Notes: generated from the letters alone by a model not told the origin. DNA of 54,661 bases from Bacillota bacterium (GCA_023663285.1 JAMPHT010000015.1:1-54661), one strand, 5' to 3'. Shown: positions 7,092 through 15,623, counted from the stretch's first letter. Made by a program: numbers and translations.

Positions 7092-7517
7092 CTAACCTCC
7101 CCAGTTCACAATCAGCCAGCCCACTGCAAGAAAGGGGACGAAAGGAATTCTGGTGTCCTTTTTTACCCTGCGCAGTGCCAACAGGACTCCCGCAAACAAG
7201 GCAATCAGAAAGAGCCCTCCCAGAGACGCCGCCACACAGCCCTCATATCCCATAAAGATACCCAGCAGCATCAGAATAACGCCATCGGCCATCCCCGCCT
7301 TTCCGGTAACATATGCCACTGCCAGTAAGATCGCTCCCGGCAGCAGCGCCCGGCATTCCTGCCAGCCATTCAGCCTGCCGTTTATCCCCTCGTACAGCAG
7401 CATTCCCGCAGCGGCTGCGCCTCCAAGCCACAGTATCCACACAGGCACTCTTTTACACCTTGCATCCATAATACTCACAGGCACCAGCCATATGGCTGTC
7501 AATATCTCCTTCCACAT
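7092..7517 (-). CDS. Prepilin peptidase, A24/TadV-like (second copy)
   Basis: A small polytopic membrane protein of 141 residues. Both catalytic aspartates of the A24 family appear to be present: one in MDARCKRVP, the other in KAGMADGVI, where the usual GxGD motif reads GMAD. I start it at ATG 7517 with GGAG six bases upstream, giving MWKEILTAIWLVPV, a typical first helix. The canonical peptidase is the first gene of the operon (14757-15263). Two A24 peptidases in one Tad locus suggests separate handling of the major pilin and the TadE-like proteins. That division is inference. Confidence 0.75.
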   Translation of the reverse strand: MWKEILTAIWLVPVSIMDARCKRVPVWILWLGGAAAAGMLLYEGINGRLNGWQECRALLPGAILLAVAYVTGKAGMADGVILMLLGIFMGYEGCVAASLGGLFLIALFAGVLLALRRVKKDTRIPFVPFLAVGWLIVNWGG

Positions 7518-7610
7518 TTCCCTCTCCTTCCGGGCATACTGCCGCATACATACTGTGCTGCATACACATTGCCGCTATACCGTCTACATTCCCAGAGACA
7601 GCCACACCGG

Positions 7611-7800
7611 CACTGACCGCTCTCGCAAAACGCCGCCTGCTGCCCAACTCTGACCGCTTCCTCCCAAGCGCGCCTGCCGCACCGCACTGACCGCTCTCGC
7701 AAAACGCCGCCTGCTGCCCGGCTCTGACCGCTTCCTCCCAGGCGCCACCTGCTGCCCTGGCTCTGACCGCTTCCTCCCAGGCGCCCCCTGCTGCCCTGGC
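7611..7800. repeat. Nested tandem repeats in a Tad intergenic gap
   Basis: Two copies of a roughly 60-bp unit (at about 7611-7670 and 7685-7745) contain CTCGCAAAACGCCGCC and CTCTGACCGCTTCCTCCCA. The second half of the unit recurs as 39-bp units starting near 7711, 7749 and 7788. They fill the 287-bp space between the larger TadE-like gene and the second prepilin peptidase. One minus-strand frame through them is open but begins inside the TadE-like gene in the wrong frame, so it is not called. Confidence 0.85.
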
Positions 7801-7804
7801 TCTT

Positions 7805-8743
7805 TCACTGTCCGCCGCATCGACTGCAGGGCGGATAGGCGGCGGCCTCCTCCAGCGTCAGCGAGGTGACGGTCCTCTTGATTCCCGAACAATCCTCCCT
7901 GTAGTGGTAACAATGTCCTTCCTCCGTCACATAAAGCGTGTTCGGCAGCTCTCCCTTTCCGCACTTTTCACAGGCGCTGTATCTTTGTCCCCACTGGTTC
8001 CTCAGGTCTCCCAGCTCCTCCCTGCCAACACTGCGCACCGAGAGCTGCAAATGGGTACAGCTCCTGTCCCGGTGAAAGACTGTTCCGTTTTCCGCCACGT
8101 AGACATAGGTGACCGTCTCCGACGCTCCGGTGACATCATATCCGTTCCACAGCCTGACATAGCAGCGATTCGCCATACGAAAGGGTTGAAAACCCGCAAG
8201 CAAAGACATTGGCCCCACCTGATAGGTAAGCTTGATATCCAGCTCATTGCCGGTGTCCGACAGTCCGGTCTGCCAGAGCTGCAGCCCCCCGCTTCCCTTG
8301 ACCAACGGCGAGCTGTCGAGATAAGCTTCCCCCACGCTGTCCCGCACTCTGTTGCCGATATAGAAATCCGTGACCAGAACGGATATACTGTCCTCTTCCT
8401 GCCCACAGCCATACATGGCGACCCTGCTGCCCGCATCCCACAGGGCAAACTGCAGATTATTATGCAGCCGTATGATTTCCACCGCATAGCCGAGGTTCAT
8501 GAGAAACATAAGGCATAAAGGCAGGGCGACCGCCGCCTCTACTGTCATTCCCGCCCTGACTTTTTTGAAAAGCGAAGGAAACAGTGATGACCTCTTTACG
8601 GAGCTTTTTACAGGATTTCGGGCAAAATCCTTTTGGTTGTCATAGTTGTTTGCGAAAGAAGGTTTTTTTGTCATTGTTTTCAGTTTCTTATTCCTTTTCC
8701 ATAAAGAAGCCATCACTGTTTCCTCCGCCTTATCTGCCGACAT
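7805..8743 (-). CDS. TadE-like pseudopilin with two C-terminal metal-binding-like modules
   Basis: A protein of up to 312 residues. The TadE helix (AGMTVEAAVALPLCLMFLMN) lies at about 64-85 after a basic N-terminus. The C-terminal third holds two copies of an H-x4-C ... C-x2-C module: H224, C229, C258, C261 and H280, C285, C306, C309. Each is preceded by a YV-x3-G turn. This resembles small Ada-like zinc modules found at the C-termini of some secreted Firmicutes proteins. Two starts are possible: ATG 8743 (AGGA at six bases) or ATG 8713 (GGAGG at eight bases). It follows DUF5702 in the operon. Metal binding is predicted only. Confidence 0.75.
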   Translation of the reverse strand: MSADKAEETVMASLWKRNKKLKTMTKKPSFANNYDNQKDFARNPVKSSVKRSSLFPSLFKKVRAGMTVEAAVALPLCLMFLMNLGYAVEIIRLHNNLQFALWDAGSRVAMYGCGQEEDSISVLVTDFYIGNRVRDSVGEAYLDSSPLVKGSGGLQLWQTGLSDTGNELDIKLTYQVGPMSLLAGFQPFRMANRCYVRLWNGYDVTGASETVTYVYVAENGTVFHRDRSCTHLQLSVRSVGREELGDLRNQWGQRYSACEKCGKGELPNTLYVTEEGHCYHYREDCSGIKRTVTSLTLEEAAAYPPCSRCGGQ

Positions 8744-8782
8744 GGCTTTTCCTGGCAGGCATAGTTTTTCCTGATAAATATG

Positions 8783-10222
8783 TTACTGATAGGTTCTTTC
8801 CCTGCGCAGCTCAAATTTATATCCGAAGGAGCTGCTGATTCGCATGACCGCCTCCACCTCTGCATAACAGCCATCCAGACGGAAGCGACTGTTTCCCGGT
8901 GTCAGGCGTATATCCGCCTCCACCATATCCATGGCCCTGGCTGTCAACGTGTCAATATCTGTCAGCATCATCAGTATCCTCAGATAATCCTGGTATGCCA
9001 GCCCGTTTCCCTCTCCTCCCGTATCGTCCGTATTGCCCCACAGAGCGTTTTCCAGAGCATAATGCCAGCTGCTCCTGTCCTTCATGAGAGGGACCTTCCC
9101 ACCTGCCAGCAGCGTTTTCACATCATATATGCTCTCCGCATACGCCCATCCGAACAGGATGGCGGCTTCCATCAATGGTATCAGCTCCGGCAGCGCGATA
9201 AAGCCGCAGGCCAGGATCGCCGCCTCATGGATCTCCATACTCTTCTCCGCATCCGCCAGCAGATAGATCACATTGGCCGCCTCCCTCAGCGCGGACAGCC
9301 TGTTTGCCACGCTTTTCAGATTATCCGTGTCGCAGTTTTTTCCCGCGATCAGATACTCGATCTGATAGTCAAGCGCCCTGTCCTCCTCCCCGCTCCCGTA
9401 GCGTCCCAGATACCGCAGCAGGTACTCCTGAAATAAAATACGCTCCCAAAGGCCGTCCGAGGACTGCACCTTCCTGTTTCCGCTGTTGACATTTCCCTGT
9501 CCCATGCGGTATCCCACCAGCACGGTGCTGTCTATGGCCTTGCCGGACAGGCTTTCCGGTTTTTCCGTCACCAGCTGCAGAATTCCCAGTCCCCGCTTGG
9601 CATTCACCTGCGCCGCCGGGTTTTCTACCTCCAGGCATACGGTTTCCGTCTCCGATATCTGTACCTCCTTCCCGTCATATTCCTCCAGAGTCTCGTCCAG
9701 CTTCTGCCTTTCCGCATCATGATCTGTTTCGCTTAACCCGTTTACTTCCACCACTGACATCCATTCCTGCATTTCATCCAGAAGGCTTAAGCCCACATCA
9801 TTTCTGACTGCTTCGATCGCCATGTCGCGAAACACCGCCCCGCCCTCATCTGTCAGAATCGACACTCCTGTCAGTTCCGCATCATCCGCCTGCAGCCCCA
9901 AAAAATCCCGATATAAATATTGCCCAAGACCACCGTCCATACTTAGATTCTTTCTCAAATAATCCATAAGATGCGCCTCTGTATTCTTACGTCCGCATAC
10001 ATCCGTGCCATAAGAGGAATCAATGGCAAACAGATTGAATCTGTTCAAAAGCTCGCGGTGATATTCCGCCATGATATTCTGCATTCCCATCTCCGCAGCA
10101 CAGGCTGATTCCATGGCGGCTCCGCCCCGCCTGGCTCCGTCTATCAGAGCCAGGTACAGGGACAGGATCAGCGTCAGGCAGAGCGCAAGATATACTGTCA
10201 GATATGCGTTTTCCCTCTTCAT
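8783..10222 (-). CDS. DUF5702-type protein of the Tad locus
   Basis: A 479-residue protein with one N-terminal membrane helix (LTVYLALCLTLILSLYLALI) followed by a long extracytoplasmic region. The start region (DGARRGGAAMESACAAEMG) resembles TadG-like assembly proteins, and clostridial Tad loci usually carry a DUF5702 protein at this place. Its ATG directly follows the pilin stop (TAAATG), with little SD, so translation is probably coupled. The role is presumed to be in pilus assembly or tip structure; no catalytic motif is seen. Confidence 0.75.
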   Translation of the reverse strand: MKRENAYLTVYLALCLTLILSLYLALIDGARRGGAAMESACAAEMGMQNIMAEYHRELLNRFNLFAIDSSYGTDVCGRKNTEAHLMDYLRKNLSMDGGLGQYLYRDFLGLQADDAELTGVSILTDEGGAVFRDMAIEAVRNDVGLSLLDEMQEWMSVVEVNGLSETDHDAERQKLDETLEEYDGKEVQISETETVCLEVENPAAQVNAKRGLGILQLVTEKPESLSGKAIDSTVLVGYRMGQGNVNSGNRKVQSSDGLWERILFQEYLLRYLGRYGSGEEDRALDYQIEYLIAGKNCDTDNLKSVANRLSALREAANVIYLLADAEKSMEIHEAAILACGFIALPELIPLMEAAILFGWAYAESIYDVKTLLAGGKVPLMKDRSSWHYALENALWGNTDDTGGEGNGLAYQDYLRILMMLTDIDTLTARAMDMVEADIRLTPGNSRFRLDGCYAEVEAVMRISSSFGYKFELRRERTYQ

Positions 10223-10441
10223 TTATATCTTGCCTGTCTGCGCGGTGATCTTGCTGAAGAGGTTGTTGACGATCTGCGTTATCTGGTCCTTGAAAATGAT
10301 GACCAATCCCACAAGGACCACAATGATCAAAATGATCTCCACCGTTCCCATACCATCCTCTTCCTGCAGAAATTCCCGCCAGTTTTTCAATTCCCGACCG
10401 TTTCTGATCTCCATATTGGTTTCCTGAACTTTCTTCTTCAT
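10223..10441 (-). CDS. Flp1-type type IVb major pilin
   Basis: A 72-residue prepilin. The cleavage site is seen as EEDG then MGTVE, so cleavage after G30 leaves glutamate at +5, as required for A24 processing and assembly. A 20-residue hydrophobic helix follows (IILIIVVLVGLVIIF), then a short tail. This should be the pilus subunit. It has a strong RBS (GGAGG) and sits mid-operon between tadC and the DUF5702 gene. The 30-residue leader is long and charged, as in clostridial Flp1-like pilins. Confidence 0.88.
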   Translation of the reverse strand: MKKKVQETNMEIRNGRELKNWREFLQEEDGMGTVEIILIIVVLVGLVIIFKDQITQIVNNLFSKITAQTGKI

Positions 10442-10474
10442 ACCTTCTTATCCTCCTTTTCTTCTCATACTTAC

Positions 10475-11818
10475 TTATAAATTTCCAAATGCCGGAACCA
10501 TGATCATGACCATTACAATGGCAAGCATCAGCACCATGGGCGCCAGCAGCTTCGTTCCTGCCTCCTCCCCCAGCTTTCTTACCCTGAGCAGGCTTTCCTC
10601 CAGGGACTTTTCCGCCTCCTCCCGCAGACGTTCAAGAAGCGTACTGCTTCCCCGCTTCAGGTTCTGTCCCAGCAGCGTGCTGAGCCTTATGTACTCCCGC
10701 AGGCCGGTCCTTCTTCCGAAGTGCTCATAGGCAGCTCCTTCCGCTACTCCCGTCTGTAGTTCCCGGCAGGTGTACAGCACTTCTTCGCACCCTGATCTCA
10801 CAGGCTGCCCCTTTTTTACCTTTTTTTCGTAATCACCCCCTATCTTTTGAAATGCCCCGCGTATGGTCATCCCCGCCCCCACATAGAGCGCAAGCTTATG
10901 AACCAGCTCCGGGTATTCCCGGCTCAGACTGCTGTGCTTTTTTTCCAGTTCCTTCCGCAGGTCTCTGTCCGAGGACAGATAGATCAATACCGCAACGGCA
11001 GGCGTAGCCCCCCAGATAAGCAGACTGTAATCCCCCGCCGCCAGGCTCCAGCTTATTTCCCTCCCCTTCCACTCCTCAGGCAGGCTCCACCCCTCCTCCC
11101 CCCGGCTGCCCGCCTCCGCCGCCACAAGATATTCCTGCATCTCCAGGCGATCCTGCTCTTCAGGCGTCAGGCTGACCGGCACCACCGTGACGCTGATCTC
11201 CCCCCTTTTGCTGAAATCATGGTACTTCAGAGTGGCGCACAGCTCTACCTCCACCGGCTCGTCCACCTCCCACACCCGCCCGCTCCTGTCCACAATGGCT
11301 TCTCTGCCGCTCTCCCACTCCACTTCAAAGGGAAATCCCGCATATTCCTCCTCCAGGCTTAGGTTCGATGTGATATGCCCGGCGTCCTGATTCCCATTCA
11401 GGATCAATGTGTCCAGCTTTTCAAAAAATGCCGCGGACAGCTCCTCAGTCTCCTGCAAAGTCAGTGTCCTGGGGGAAACGGAAATCTCAAAACGCCTTTT
11501 CCCTTCCCCGTCGTCCGCCTCCAGCGTCACCTGCCTGTCTCCTTCTTCATAGCTTCCCCTGTGTATGACAGCCTCCTCCCCCAGCTCATTCCTGCCTGCG
11601 CTCAGCTTTGCGGCAAATCCCAGAAACGCCCCTGCCGCCAGTATTCCGATGCACATGGAAATTTTCTTCACGTAATAATCCGTCTTGACACACTCCACCC
11701 GTTCTCCCGGATGCAGCAGCGCCAGATCGGATTCAACGCGCTTTCCGCGAAATAGAGGAAGCTTCAGGATACAGGCTCTCTTATACAGAAGCATTGCCGC
11801 TTTCTTCAGTAATTCCAT
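10475..11818 (-). CDS. tadC: Tad secretion platform protein, TadC-like, with large inserted region
   Basis: The C-terminal about 150 residues carry the type II secretion F fold (YPELVHKLALYVGAGMTIRGAF, then a final LLAPMVLMLAIVMVMIMVPAFG helix). This inner-membrane platform works with the TadA ATPase. The start is ATG 11818 with GGAGG nine bases upstream, overlapping the tadB end by 13 bp. At 447 residues it is much longer than a typical TadC of about 300. Between a first helix (about 55-75) and the later helices is a roughly 200-residue, acidic, probably extracytoplasmic segment with no recognised domain. Confidence 0.82.
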   Translation of the reverse strand: MELLKKAAMLLYKRACILKLPLFRGKRVESDLALLHPGERVECVKTDYYVKKISMCIGILAAGAFLGFAAKLSAGRNELGEEAVIHRGSYEEGDRQVTLEADDGEGKRRFEISVSPRTLTLQETEELSAAFFEKLDTLILNGNQDAGHITSNLSLEEEYAGFPFEVEWESGREAIVDRSGRVWEVDEPVEVELCATLKYHDFSKRGEISVTVVPVSLTPEEQDRLEMQEYLVAAEAGSRGEEGWSLPEEWKGREISWSLAAGDYSLLIWGATPAVAVLIYLSSDRDLRKELEKKHSSLSREYPELVHKLALYVGAGMTIRGAFQKIGGDYEKKVKKGQPVRSGCEEVLYTCRELQTGVAEGAAYEHFGRRTGLREYIRLSTLLGQNLKRGSSTLLERLREEAEKSLEESLLRVRKLGEEAGTKLLAPMVLMLAIVMVMIMVPAFGNL

Positions 11819-12627
11819 TCTCTCTTCATCCTCCTTATCACAAGCTCTCCCATGGCCCATGCCCCCATATAGGCTAAAAGGCACCCTGTCATAATGAGCC
11901 TCCCCTGCAGGCCGCTGTACAAAATGTCGAAATATCCCGGATTTGCAGACCCTACATAAGCCAGTATGGCAAAGGGCATGAGCTTCATAATGTTCAGTTC
12001 CATTTTCTTTCCGCTCAAAAGGGTATCGATCTCCTTCTTCAGCTCCGCCTTTCTGCCGATCAACTCCGCAGAGCTTCTGATGATTTCCGCCAGATTGCCG
12101 CCGCTTCTCTTGGCGATGGCGAAAACCTCCGCAAACTGCTGCATTTCCTCACAGCCGCTTCTTTCGCCCAGATCCGCCAACAGCTCCTCCAGAGAAACAT
12201 TGATATTCAGCCCTCTGCGCACCACCTTCAGTTCCCCGCAGATCAGGGCCTCCTTCCCGTACATCAACGCCATGTCCTGCTCACACTCCAAAAAAGCATT
12301 TTCCACGGAGTAGCCTGCTCCAAGCAGCGTAGACACCGCCAGGATACATTCCCTGAACTGCTCCGTCAGCTCCTCCCTCTCCCGCTCTCCCTTTTCTTTC
12401 CGGAGCTTGCGAAAAAGGACCACCCCTATGGGCAGAAGCGGCAATACCGCCCAGAAGCTCCGGTAGAAAAAATACGCCGCAAAGACCGTCACCGCCGCTG
12501 ATACAAGCACCGCTGCGGCCCACTCCCATTTTTTCCAGCGATAGCTATGATAATCCTGCCGCTTTGAGCTTGTTTTCCCGAAGGAGCGTTCCTTTTTTAT
12601 GAAGCCTCCCGATAATACACCTTTCAC
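11806..12627 (-). CDS. tadB: Tad secretion platform protein, TadB-like
   Basis: A type II secretion F domain protein of about 273 residues, with helices near the N-terminus and at the C-terminus. The conserved segment is FRECILAVSTLLGAGYSVENAF, followed by EVFAIAKRSGGNLAEIIR. It should form the inner-membrane platform together with TadC. The frame is open to a TTG at 12654, but the GTG at 12627 with GGAG six bases upstream fits better. Either choice overlaps the tadA 3' end by about 80-110 bp, a long same-strand overlap for this pair. The start is therefore the least certain part. Confidence 0.82.
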   Translation of the reverse strand: MKGVLSGGFIKKERSFGKTSSKRQDYHSYRWKKWEWAAAVLVSAAVTVFAAYFFYRSFWAVLPLLPIGVVLFRKLRKEKGEREREELTEQFRECILAVSTLLGAGYSVENAFLECEQDMALMYGKEALICGELKVVRRGLNINVSLEELLADLGERSGCEEMQQFAEVFAIAKRSGGNLAEIIRSSAELIGRKAELKKEIDTLLSGKKMELNIMKLMPFAILAYVGSANPGYFDILYSGLQGRLIMTGCLLAYMGAWAMGELVIRRMKREWNY

Positions 12628-13762
12628 TATCCTCTCCCTCCTCCTCAAATTCAAACAGAGGATTCAGCCTGATCTCATTGTTTTCATAGCCCAGGATCTC
12701 TGTGATCTCCAGCACTCTTCGCGATCTGTCCCGCAGTCTGCCCAGATGAACCACAATGTCTATCCCCGATGCGATCTGCTGCCGGATCGCCGCCAGGGGC
12801 AGTTCCATTCCCATCAGTACCATGTTCTCCAGCCTTGCCAGCATATCCTTTCCGCTGTTGGCATGGCCTGTTGACATACTCCCGTCATGCCCCGTATTCA
12901 GACACTGCAGCATATCGATCGCCTCCGCCCCTCTGACCTCCCCTACCACGATACGGTTTGGCCGCATCCTTAAGGAGGAACGGATCAATTCCCGAATACT
13001 GATCTCCCTGCAGCCCTCCACATTGCTGTTTCTGGTCTCCAGGCGCACCAGGTTTGGCAGTCCCAGCAGCTGCAGCTCCGCGCTGTCCTCAATGGTTATG
13101 ACGCGCTCATCCGAAGGGATAAACTGAGACAGAGCATTTAAAAAGGTAGTCTTGCCGCTTCCCGTTCCGCCGCTGATGAAGATGTTATACCCCGCCTTCA
13201 CCAGTGTCTCTAAAAACAGGGCTGCCTGCTGGGATATGGAATCATTCTTCACAAGCCAGTCCATTGTAATGGGCTTGTCCGGAAACCGCCTGATCGTCAC
13301 GATAGGGCCGTTCAGCGCCACCGGCTGCATGACAATGTTCACCCGCGAACCGTCCGGAAGCCTTGCATCCACGATGGGGGACGCTTCATTTACCACCCGG
13401 TTGCATCCCGCCACGATCTGCTGTATCACATCCTGGAGCTTTTCCATGGAGTCAAAGCCCTTGTCCAGCTCCTGCAGCCTGCCTTTCCTCTCTATGAATA
13501 TGTGATCCGTCCCGTTGATCATGATCTCCGTCACCGAATTGTCCTCCACAAAGATCTGCAGGATGTCCAGCCTTCTCAGGGAGTCAAACAATTCCTTTTT
13601 CAGCTTCCACCGCAGTTCAACAGGATATGTCACCAGCTCCTCCTGCTCCAGAAGCACCTCGTCTATGGCCTCCTCCACCTCTCCGTCGGTCATTTCCCTG
13701 GTATAACCCATCCGTTCCTGCACCTTTTTGCGCAGTTCCCGCTTCAATTCCGCATATTCCAT
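12545..13762 (-). CDS. tadA: Tad pilus assembly ATPase TadA/CpaF
   Basis: A 405-residue hexameric secretion ATPase that powers Flp pilin polymerisation at the cytoplasmic membrane. Walker A is GGTGSGKTT (198-206). The Asp box, Walker B (RIVVGEVRGAEA) and His box (GHDGSMSTGHAN) are all present. The N-terminal CpaF-specific region (about 1-100) precedes the core. Start ATG 13762 has GGAGT upstream. It follows tadZ directly with a 2-bp gap and overlaps the tadB start. All ATPase motifs are intact. Confidence 0.95.
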   Translation of the reverse strand: MEYAELKRELRKKVQERMGYTREMTDGEVEEAIDEVLLEQEELVTYPVELRWKLKKELFDSLRRLDILQIFVEDNSVTEIMINGTDHIFIERKGRLQELDKGFDSMEKLQDVIQQIVAGCNRVVNEASPIVDARLPDGSRVNIVMQPVALNGPIVTIRRFPDKPITMDWLVKNDSISQQAALFLETLVKAGYNIFISGGTGSGKTTFLNALSQFIPSDERVITIEDSAELQLLGLPNLVRLETRNSNVEGCREISIRELIRSSLRMRPNRIVVGEVRGAEAIDMLQCLNTGHDGSMSTGHANSGKDMLARLENMVLMGMELPLAAIRQQIASGIDIVVHLGRLRDRSRRVLEITEILGYENNEIRLNPLFEFEEEGEDSERCIIGRLHKKGTLLRENKLKAAGLS

Positions 13763-13764
13763 TC

Positions 13765-14739
13765 CTATACTCCTTTCAGCAGATCGTTTACCAGCGCCGC
13801 CAGGTCCCCTCTGGTCAGCTGTTCCAGTTCCTCCGGCAGGCGCTGTATATGGGGCAGCCTCAGGCGACGGGTCTTTTCCAATACATCCCCGTATTCATAC
13901 AGAGACAGCAGCTGCTCGTACTGCAGAAGCTTGCTTCTGGCGATCCTGTCCTCCTTTGTGAGGGTAAACACCACCTTGCACATACGCAGGATCTCAAACA
14001 GCCCCTGCATACTCTCGCTTAAGTCCAGAATGACATACTCGTACTCCCCCGTCTCTTCTATCCTCTGAAGCAGCTCCAGCCACTCCGCCTCCGTGATGGT
14101 CAACAGATTCTGTCCTGATTTCATGGGCGGTATATAGTCCAGATCTCCCATATGCTTACAGATGGATTGCAGCCTCAAGTGGAATTTCTCTTTGTCTCCA
14201 TGGAGAAAATAAAGGAGATCCGCCATGTCTGAGGTCTGTATGTCGGGCCGCAGCTCCCCGATCCCCCCATAATGTTCAAAGTTCAGGTACAGGGTGGGGT
14301 GATCCTTTGCCAGAAGCTGTCCCATGGTAAGCGCAAAGGAGGTCTGCAGGGCTCTGCGCACCGGCGAATAATTCCCGATAAACGTGATGCTGCCGCTCTT
14401 TTTCAGCTTCGGCAGCCTTGTGTCTGCTATCTCCATATAGATCCGGATCAGCTCCTTCAGCACCTCTTCCGCCTGCTGATATTTGTCCACATATAAGACA
14501 TTCTCCCATCGCATGACGCCGCTCTCGCTTAAGACCACTGTGCGCAGCGCTTCTATTTTCCGCAATTCCTCGCAGTATGCCGACTCGGAAACTACCAGCA
14601 GCTCCAGGTCCTTTTTCTCCTCCTTGATCAGCTCCTGTGCATCTGTGTATGTATGGAGCTTCCAGGGCAGTTCCCTGTTCTTTTTTAAAAATTCCGTCAT
14701 GAGCTGTGCATATTCCTCCTCCGTGTCGCACAGCGCCAT
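13765..14739 (-). CDS. tadZ: TadZ/CpaE-like protein with degenerate P-loop
   Basis: A MinD/ParA-type localisation protein of the Tad system. The N-terminus (MALCDTEEEYAQLMTEFLKK) resembles a receiver-like domain lacking phosphorylation residues. The ATPase half follows, with the expected P-loop position reading FIGNYSPVRRALQTSFAL, so the Walker lysine-glycine signature is degenerate. The region YVILDLSESMQGLFEILRMC fits the family beta-strand after the switch. I favour ATG 14739 with GAGGA upstream; a TTG at 14760 overlapping the previous stop is the alternative. TadZ proteins place the pilus machine, often at a pole, and may bind without hydrolysing. Confidence 0.8.
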   Translation of the reverse strand: MALCDTEEEYAQLMTEFLKKNRELPWKLHTYTDAQELIKEEKKDLELLVVSESAYCEELRKIEALRTVVLSESGVMRWENVLYVDKYQQAEEVLKELIRIYMEIADTRLPKLKKSGSITFIGNYSPVRRALQTSFALTMGQLLAKDHPTLYLNFEHYGGIGELRPDIQTSDMADLLYFLHGDKEKFHLRLQSICKHMGDLDYIPPMKSGQNLLTITEAEWLELLQRIEETGEYEYVILDLSESMQGLFEILRMCKVVFTLTKEDRIARSKLLQYEQLLSLYEYGDVLEKTRRLRLPHIQRLPEELEQLTRGDLAALVNDLLKGV

Positions 14740-14756
14740 GATCCTTTCCTCGTTTT

Positions 14757-15263
14757 TCAATAGACACCCCCCATACAGAGCAGCAGACTGAGCAATGCCG
14801 GGCCGGACAGACAGACGCCTGCCGACTTTACTTCCTTTCCCGTCGCCGGGTAGCGCTGCACGGTTCCCTTTTTCGCGATTTCTTCCAGATATCCGAAAAA
14901 TATGCCCAGACGCTCTCTGAAATTTTTGTTTACCAACAGTTTAATAAGTGAAATAATTGCTGCAATCAGCAGAGAAACAAATGAAAATAGAAAGATCTTA
15001 TTGAAGGGAAGATACCCTGCAGCCGCCCCCAGCAGCTTCACATCTCCGGCCCCCAGGCCGCCCATTTTGTATAAGGGATACAGCAGCGCCGCAATCGCCG
15101 CCGCTTCCCCCAGATAGAGCGGCACTCCCACCGTCCCGTCTCTCCGGAATCGGAATACCGTTCCGGCCAAAGCCATAACTGCCACAAGACCGTTTGGAAT
15201 TTTTCTGTTGCGATAATCAGATCCACAGGCAGCTGTCAACAAAAGACATAAGACCGCCAACAC
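14757..15263 (-). CDS. Prepilin peptidase TadV/CpaA
   Basis: A membrane aspartyl peptidase of 168 residues that removes the leader of Flp prepilin. Both A24 aspartates are in canonical motifs: SDYRNRKIPN near the N-terminus and GAGDVKLLGA in the middle. About four to five hydrophobic helices are seen. The start is GTG at 15263 with GGAG five bases upstream. It is the first gene of the Tad operon, about 95 bp after the promoter at 15358-15386. Its motifs are more canonical than those of the second copy at 7092-7517. Confidence 0.9.
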   Translation of the reverse strand: MLAVLCLLLTAACGSDYRNRKIPNGLVAVMALAGTVFRFRRDGTVGVPLYLGEAAAIAALLYPLYKMGGLGAGDVKLLGAAAGYLPFNKIFLFSFVSLLIAAIISLIKLLVNKNFRERLGIFFGYLEEIAKKGTVQRYPATGKEVKSAGVCLSGPALLSLLLCMGGVY

Positions 15264-15357
15264 ATCATCTCCTTTGTACTCTGTGTATTTCTATTCCTGT
15301 CGTACCTTGAATTCCGAGGCGACATCTGCCTCAAAGAATAAATTGAACTGTAAGCGC

Positions 15358-15386
15358 ATTATAACCGATAGTATTTTCCTTTGCAA
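15358..15386 (-). promoter_or_regulatory. Promoter of the Tad pilus operon
   Basis: On the minus strand, TTGCAA (15381-15386), 17 nt, then TATAAT (15358-15363). It is the only well-spaced promoter seen upstream of the first Tad gene, giving a leader of about 90 nt. The bofA terminator lies just upstream, so the operon is insulated. Confidence 0.65.
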
Positions 15387-15408
15387 GCTATAAAATCAAA
15401 AAAAATCA

Positions 15409-15431
15409 TTTTTGTAAATAGTTTACAAAAA
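15409..15431 (-). terminator. Terminator of bofA
   Basis: A perfect 10-bp dyad (TTTTTGTAAA and TTTACAAAAA around TAG) overlaps the bofA stop codon. On the minus strand it is followed by TGATTTTTTTT. The stem is AT-rich, but the U-run is long. Confidence 0.65.
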
Positions 15432-15623
15432 TTTATAAAGCCCGATTCCGTAAAGTGCTGCAATCCCAGGAATTCCAAGGATTCCGGATGTCAAAACAGT
15501 CGCTCCGTTGATGCCTACCCCCAGCGAGATCCCCGCGCTTTCCAGTGCGGCATTGATAAAATAGATCGCAATCACTCCGAAAACACTTCGCAGCACTGTG
15601 TTGAGAAGCCATTCCTTTTTCAT
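15423..15623 (-). CDS. bofA: Pro-sigma-K processing inhibitor BofA family protein
   Basis: A 66-residue membrane protein with two hydrophobic segments and the family motif GINGATVLTSGILGIPGIA followed by LYGIGLY. In Bacillus, BofA holds the sigma-K protease inactive until the forespore signals. In clostridia the gene persists even where the pathway differs. It is divergent from a yaaL/DUF2508 gene here; these families often neighbour each other. The ATG has AAGGCGGTG a few bases upstream. Its presence suggests a spore-forming lineage. Confidence 0.85.
   Translation of the reverse strand: MKKEWLLNTVLRSVFGVIAIYFINAALESAGISLGVGINGATVLTSGILGIPGIAALYGIGLYKFL

Noticed and set aside
7584-7964. Minus ORF with repeated PGRKRSEPG-type units
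   Set aside because: It starts within the second TadE-like gene out of frame and is the translation of the intergenic tandem repeats; no RBS.
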